Assembly (NCBI GenBank): GCA_009193035.1
Contig: SWDT01000275.1
Coordinates: 62,001-126,000, forward strand
Source of the DNA: Halicephalobus mephisto
Taxonomy: Eukaryota > Nematoda > Chromadorea > Rhabditida > Panagrolaimidae
Direction: 5' to 3'
DNA length: 64,000 nt
The notes under the pieces: model-generated
Told to the model about the DNA's origin: nothing
The model's database searches: none
What the model saw: the letters and a program-made list of their open reading frames with translations, nothing else
Translations under genes and position numbers: made by a program
In this document: positions 60,219-64,000 of the stretch, in pieces
How the letters are laid out: the number at the start of each line of letters is the position of its first letter
Numbering within the stretch: the first letter of the stretch is position 1

Positions 60219-62243
60219 CTAATCATCCCCTTCAGCGATAATCCGAATTTCGTCGTCTTCTATCCCGACATCCTTGAGCAAATCGTATCTCACAATCAGC
60301 TTCGTTGTAACGTTTCTAAAGTCACCAACAGGCGTGATGTATTCATATCCATTTGGGATTAAATCTCGAAAAATCCTATTCCTTTTCAAAATATTCCAAT
60401 AATATTCTTTACCTCCAGTAGAATAATCCATCGTAATTCTCGAAGCAACACTATCCCCATGAGTATCGGCCAAAAATCTAAAATAAAATCATTAAAAAAT
60501 AAAATTTTAAACAAAAACTAAAAAAAACTAAAATTATTTACAAAATTCTTTAAAATTAAATTTTCTAAATTAAAATAATTTCTGAAAATTAAATTTTTAG
60601 AAATTAAAACACCGTATTTGGCCTATTTGAAGCACACCCCGACATATAAATCGAAAAATATTGGTGCATGTGCCACAAATAAAATAAATACAGTAATTCA
60701 AAAACCTTACCTATAAAGAAGGAACCATTGATCATGTGCAAAAATGGCCAAAAGTAAGAATATTCCATAAACAATCACAAACGACAACGCCGTTCCATTG
60801 CAAGTCTTAGTTCTCTGATGAAACCAATACGTAAAAATCGACGTAAAAGACGTCCAAGTTGCCCAAGAAATAGCTCTATTAGCATAAGCGTTGTATCCAT
60901 CATTAGCATACAGGTCTCTCATAACCAGAAACCTCAGGGCATTTTTCGAAAGCAAAAAAGTCGCTAAAAGTTCCCGACCTGTCGGAGTGTCCCAATTCAC
61001 TGGTATCCGTTTTTCGAATAACTTCAACTCTGGTATATTCTTCCTACAGTAATCTAGGGCTTCTTCTTCAGATGTAAATCGAGAATAAAACGGAAGAGCT
61101 ATATGAGCCCCAAATCTGACTCCTAGAGATCCGTCAGCAATGGTGTCGATACTTTCGAGATTTTTTTGAACCCCAAAATAAGCTATGGCGTCTTTGAGAG
61201 GTCTGGCTTCACGTTCACAAAACTTCAAACGTTCCTAAAACGAGAAATTGATAATATTATTATTGTAAAAAACCCAAAATTTCCGTTTTTTATATATTTG
61301 TAATTTCATAAAATTTAAAAATCATTTCCCAGAAACATATCCTTTCTAAATAGATCCGGAAACCTTTGGACTTCGATACACAAGGTAGCATAATGTCTAA
61401 GTACTCTCTAGGGTTAATTTTGATAAATGAAACTATAGATTTTCAAAAAACCAAAACTACCATATTATTGTAAAAATTAAAAACAAACGATTTCTAGAAA
61501 ATAGTTTTAAAATAGATTCTTAAGACTTCTAAAATTAAAAAACCGACTATAAAATGATAAAAATAATCGTATAATTAAGAAATAACTACAAAACTAGGGA
61601 AATTAAATACAAAATTTAGAAATTATTTGAACAATTTCGAAAATTATATGAAAAATTTTTAAATTAAAAATTATATGAAAAATTCTGAAAATTATAAAAA
61701 ATCTAGAAATTATATAAAAAATTTTTAAATTAAAAATTATGGAAAATTCTGAAAATTATAAAAAATCTAGAAATTATATGAAAAATTTTTAATTTAAAAA
61801 TTACATAAAAAACCTAGAAATTATATTAAAACTTTTGAAAATCGCATACAAAACTATCTTAAAAAACTGACCTCTTCGATAATCGTTTTCAAATGGGATG
61901 GTAGATCAGTTTCGACTTCATGTTTTTTGTAAAATATGTACTTCAAAAGAGGACCATTTGTAACCAAATGATAAACGGGATAGACCACAATTGTCCCTGC
62001 CAAAAGTCCAATTCGAAATCGTCTTCCCCATTGAGATCGGATCCAGATGTCGGCCTGTTCCTTGAACGAAATTTGCTCTCTAAAAAATTAAAATTTAAAA
62101 AATTTAAAATTCCAAAAATTAATAAAATCAAAAAACTTAAAAAATAAATTTTAGAAATTAAAAAAATTTTAATTTTTCAGAAATTAAAAATTCTAAAAAA
62201 ACACTCACTTTTTCTTCCTGGTTGAAAATTTCCGAAAAAACAT
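60219..62243 (-). CDS. TMEM177 homolog (mitochondrial inner membrane)
   Basis: Exons 62209-62243, 61872-62079, 60711-61234 and 60219-60477, in phase, 341 residues. The N-terminus MFFRKFSTRKKK is basic, as for mitochondrial import. Conserved points are FRIGLLAGTIVVYPVYHLV (TM1), FGAHIALP, LRFLVMRDL, two further membrane segments (NGTALSFVIVYGIFLLLA is the last), then the C-terminal signature TGGKEYYWNILKRN...NGYEYITPVGDF. Human TMEM177 stabilises COX20 and helps COX2 assembly in complex IV; the same role is inferred here. The start codon sits immediately behind TTTTTCAG. It lies 121 bases below the stop of the upstream paralog-like gene, typical of nematode operons. Confidence 0.9.
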
Positions 62244-62364
62244 CTGAAAAAAAAATTAAAAAAACAAAACTCGAAAAATAATATTGGAAATCCAATAAAA
62301 AATTAACAATAAAAATTAAATATTAAATTTAACCATTTTAAATCTATACCTAAAAACAAAAAAT

Positions 62365-64000
62365 CTAGAGGGTCCTAAAGTTGACTGCTTGAACTTTTTG
62401 TTCTTCTTTTTCTTCAAAATCGACGACTTCCTTCAGTCTTTCCACATAGGAAGCTTGTTGACTTCGACAATTTCCTTGTTCATCAAATCCTTTTTTTGTT
62501 TGATTATCTCCAAATTCATAAGCAAGTTTGCAAAATGCAATTCTAGCTTTCAAATACGCCTTCGCTCCAGCAATCGCAGATTTGTCTCTGAAAAAATAAT
62601 CATAATTTTTAAATAAAAAAACAAAAATTACGCTTCAATTATCCGCCGATCCATTGATAAAGTTCTCTGTTTAGCTTCGGTTTTTAAAAGATGGAAAGCA
62701 GAATACACAGCTACAGTACCAGTGACGACTAGAGCGACCCAGGGGCCCATTCCGAGAGCAAATACTTTGAAAACCGGATATCCTAAGAAAATAGCAACAG
62801 CTCCAATAGCCATAGGAACAACCATATGTGATAATCTAAACATCGAAAATCAGAAAACGATCTAACAATTAACAAAAACTGAAATCTAAGGTAATAATTA
62901 ATAAAACTTTAAAAAATTAAGCTAATGGTTGATAGAAATTCGAAAATTTGAGATAATAATTAGTAAAAACCCTAAAGTTTAAAGCAATATTTAACAGAAA
63001 TCTGACAGTTAAACCTAATAATTAATCAAAATTACAAACTAAAACTCACGATTCTGCTTGAGTAATTTCCCTACGGTAGAAAAAGTGCTTAGCTGCGTCG
63101 TTCAGAAGAATTTTCTCCAGTTTGTCGTCTGGTATCGAATTAGTGTCCACTGTACCCTTTAAATCGCTGAAATAAACAATGTTATTTTTGAAAGTAAAAA
63201 TTAAACTTGCAGTTCTTTGACGAGATCGAGGAGATTGGGGTACTTCGATTTCAGAGTCTTCACTTCGTCGATCGTCGAGATCACGGGAACTTGGAATTCT
63301 GCCCCAGGAACGATGAGGAAGGATCCGTAAGTTCTGGCTTCCAGATTGTCGATACAAGAAACAGAAAACTGAAAAATTGCATAATTTTAAAAAACAAAAA
63401 TAAACTTCTTGCAAAATTTACAACTAAAAGTGATCTGAAATTTTGGTTTCTCTGACATATTCGTGAGTTTAAGATGGGTTATTTGTTGTAAAAATTAGGT
63501 AAAATTTTTTTAAATGCTCTCAACAAGAATTTTTGGAAAATTTTAGCAGTCTACGTGACAATTTTAGGCTTGCGTGATTTCTTAATTTTATGTTTTTGAA
63601 TTAATTTCTTGGCAATATATTCCTTCTAGATGGATCTACATTTTATATCAGGATATATAAAATACCTAATTTCTTATCTATCTTCTAGGATCAAATTCCA
63701 TATATGAAATTACTAACAAGCATTTTAGAAGTCATAATCTCGAAATATCTTCACCAAAAAATCTATTTCCTAATATATCTGTCCTAAATAAATCTAAACT
63801 AAAATATATAGGATACGTAATCTTCTACATTTTAGGATTAATTTTCATATATCAAATCATCATTAAACGTCCTAAAAACCACAACTAACACTGAAATATC
63901 CTCATTTCAAGGAGATTGATTTAGTTTGTATATATAAAAATAAACAAACCTTAGCATTTTTGAATTTTTTCTTGTTTTTCATAATCAAATCCGTAAATTC
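62365..64000 (-). CDS. TMEM177-like paralog, 5' end beyond window
   Basis: Exons read as 63950-64000 (continuing right), 63207-63368, 63050-63156, 62632-62835 and 62365-62587, about 249 codons visible. The protein has the same layout as its neighbour: CIDNLEARTYGSFLIVPGAEF parallels SIDTIADGSLGVRFGAHIAL; a Lys/Glu helix and FFYRREI parallel FLVMRDL; two membrane segments (AIGAVAIFLGYPVF, PWVALVVTGTVAVYSAF) follow; then an ...A-GA-AY segment parallels TGGKEYY. The C-terminus is short and acidic. I infer a diverged tandem duplicate of TMEM177, not a proven one. The 63156 exon needs a TTTAAAG acceptor, because the neighbouring TTTCAG breaks the frame; the first visible exon is joined by phase only. 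Confidence 0.65.
63630..63900 (-). repeat. Family A units in the last intron at the right edge
   Basis: Two diverged units contain TTCCATATATGAAATTACTA and AGGATATATAAAATACC / ATAGGATACGTAATC in reverse orientation. Confidence 0.7.

Overview
The window is nuclear DNA of a rhabditid nematode, most likely Caenorhabditis or a close relative; the species cannot be told from the sequence. Genes have many introns, often 45-50 bases with GT donors and TTTTCAG acceptors. Several start codons sit directly behind an acceptor, as expected for spliced-leader trans-splicing. The gene content also fits: an astacin with two ShK domains, a Cys-rich secreted protein, an aminergic GPCR and operon-like spacing. 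Background DNA is very AT-rich and full of tandem and dispersed repeats, mostly in introns.

Layout: 1-4110 (-) folliculin-interacting protein (FNIP) homolog, running off the left edge. 5129-9606 (+) astacin metalloprotease. 9.6-16.7 kb is repeats (a GATAGTGACT array, a ~118-bp satellite, AT-rich arrays). 16718-21103 (+) aminergic GPCR. 21159-23266 (-) secreted Cys-rich protein. 24473-26701 (-) ZCCHC24-like zinc protein. 26.8-38.1 kb is gene-poor: repeat arrays, a tRNA-like tandem array and small islands of ordinary base composition. 38109-40228/40441 (+) ubiquitin-like-domain protein with an in-frame TAG. 40859-41367 (+) decayed ORF resembling proteins of Maverick/Polinton-type elements. 42407-46855 (+) cyclin Y, interrupted by a 1,985-bp piggyBac-like element and carrying a one-base frameshift. 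47391-48672 (+) PITHD1. 48945-50466 (+) trypsin-like protease. 51729-55159 (-) large zinc-binding/P-loop GTPase. 55.8-57.6 kb is a 40-bp minisatellite between ~200-bp direct repeats. 57820-64000 (-) TMEM144, TMEM177 and a second, diverged TMEM177-like gene running off the right edge. The last three share strand with 120-300 base gaps and look like an operon.

FNIP (lysosome/mTORC1-AMPK signalling), cyclin Y (membrane-tethered CDK partner), PITHD1, TMEM177 (COX2 biogenesis) and TMEM144 are conserved housekeeping genes. The secreted or surface genes (astacin, Cys-rich protein, GPCR, trypsin) are unrelated neighbours. The points most worth following are the tandem TMEM177 paralogs in an operon, the piggyBac insertion plus frameshift in cyclin Y, the in-frame TAG in the ubiquitin-like gene, the virus-like-transposon relic, the repeat families built on TTGC-NN-GCAA, and the GTPase. 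All exon boundaries were read by eye from splice signals and reading frame and have not been tested against transcripts.
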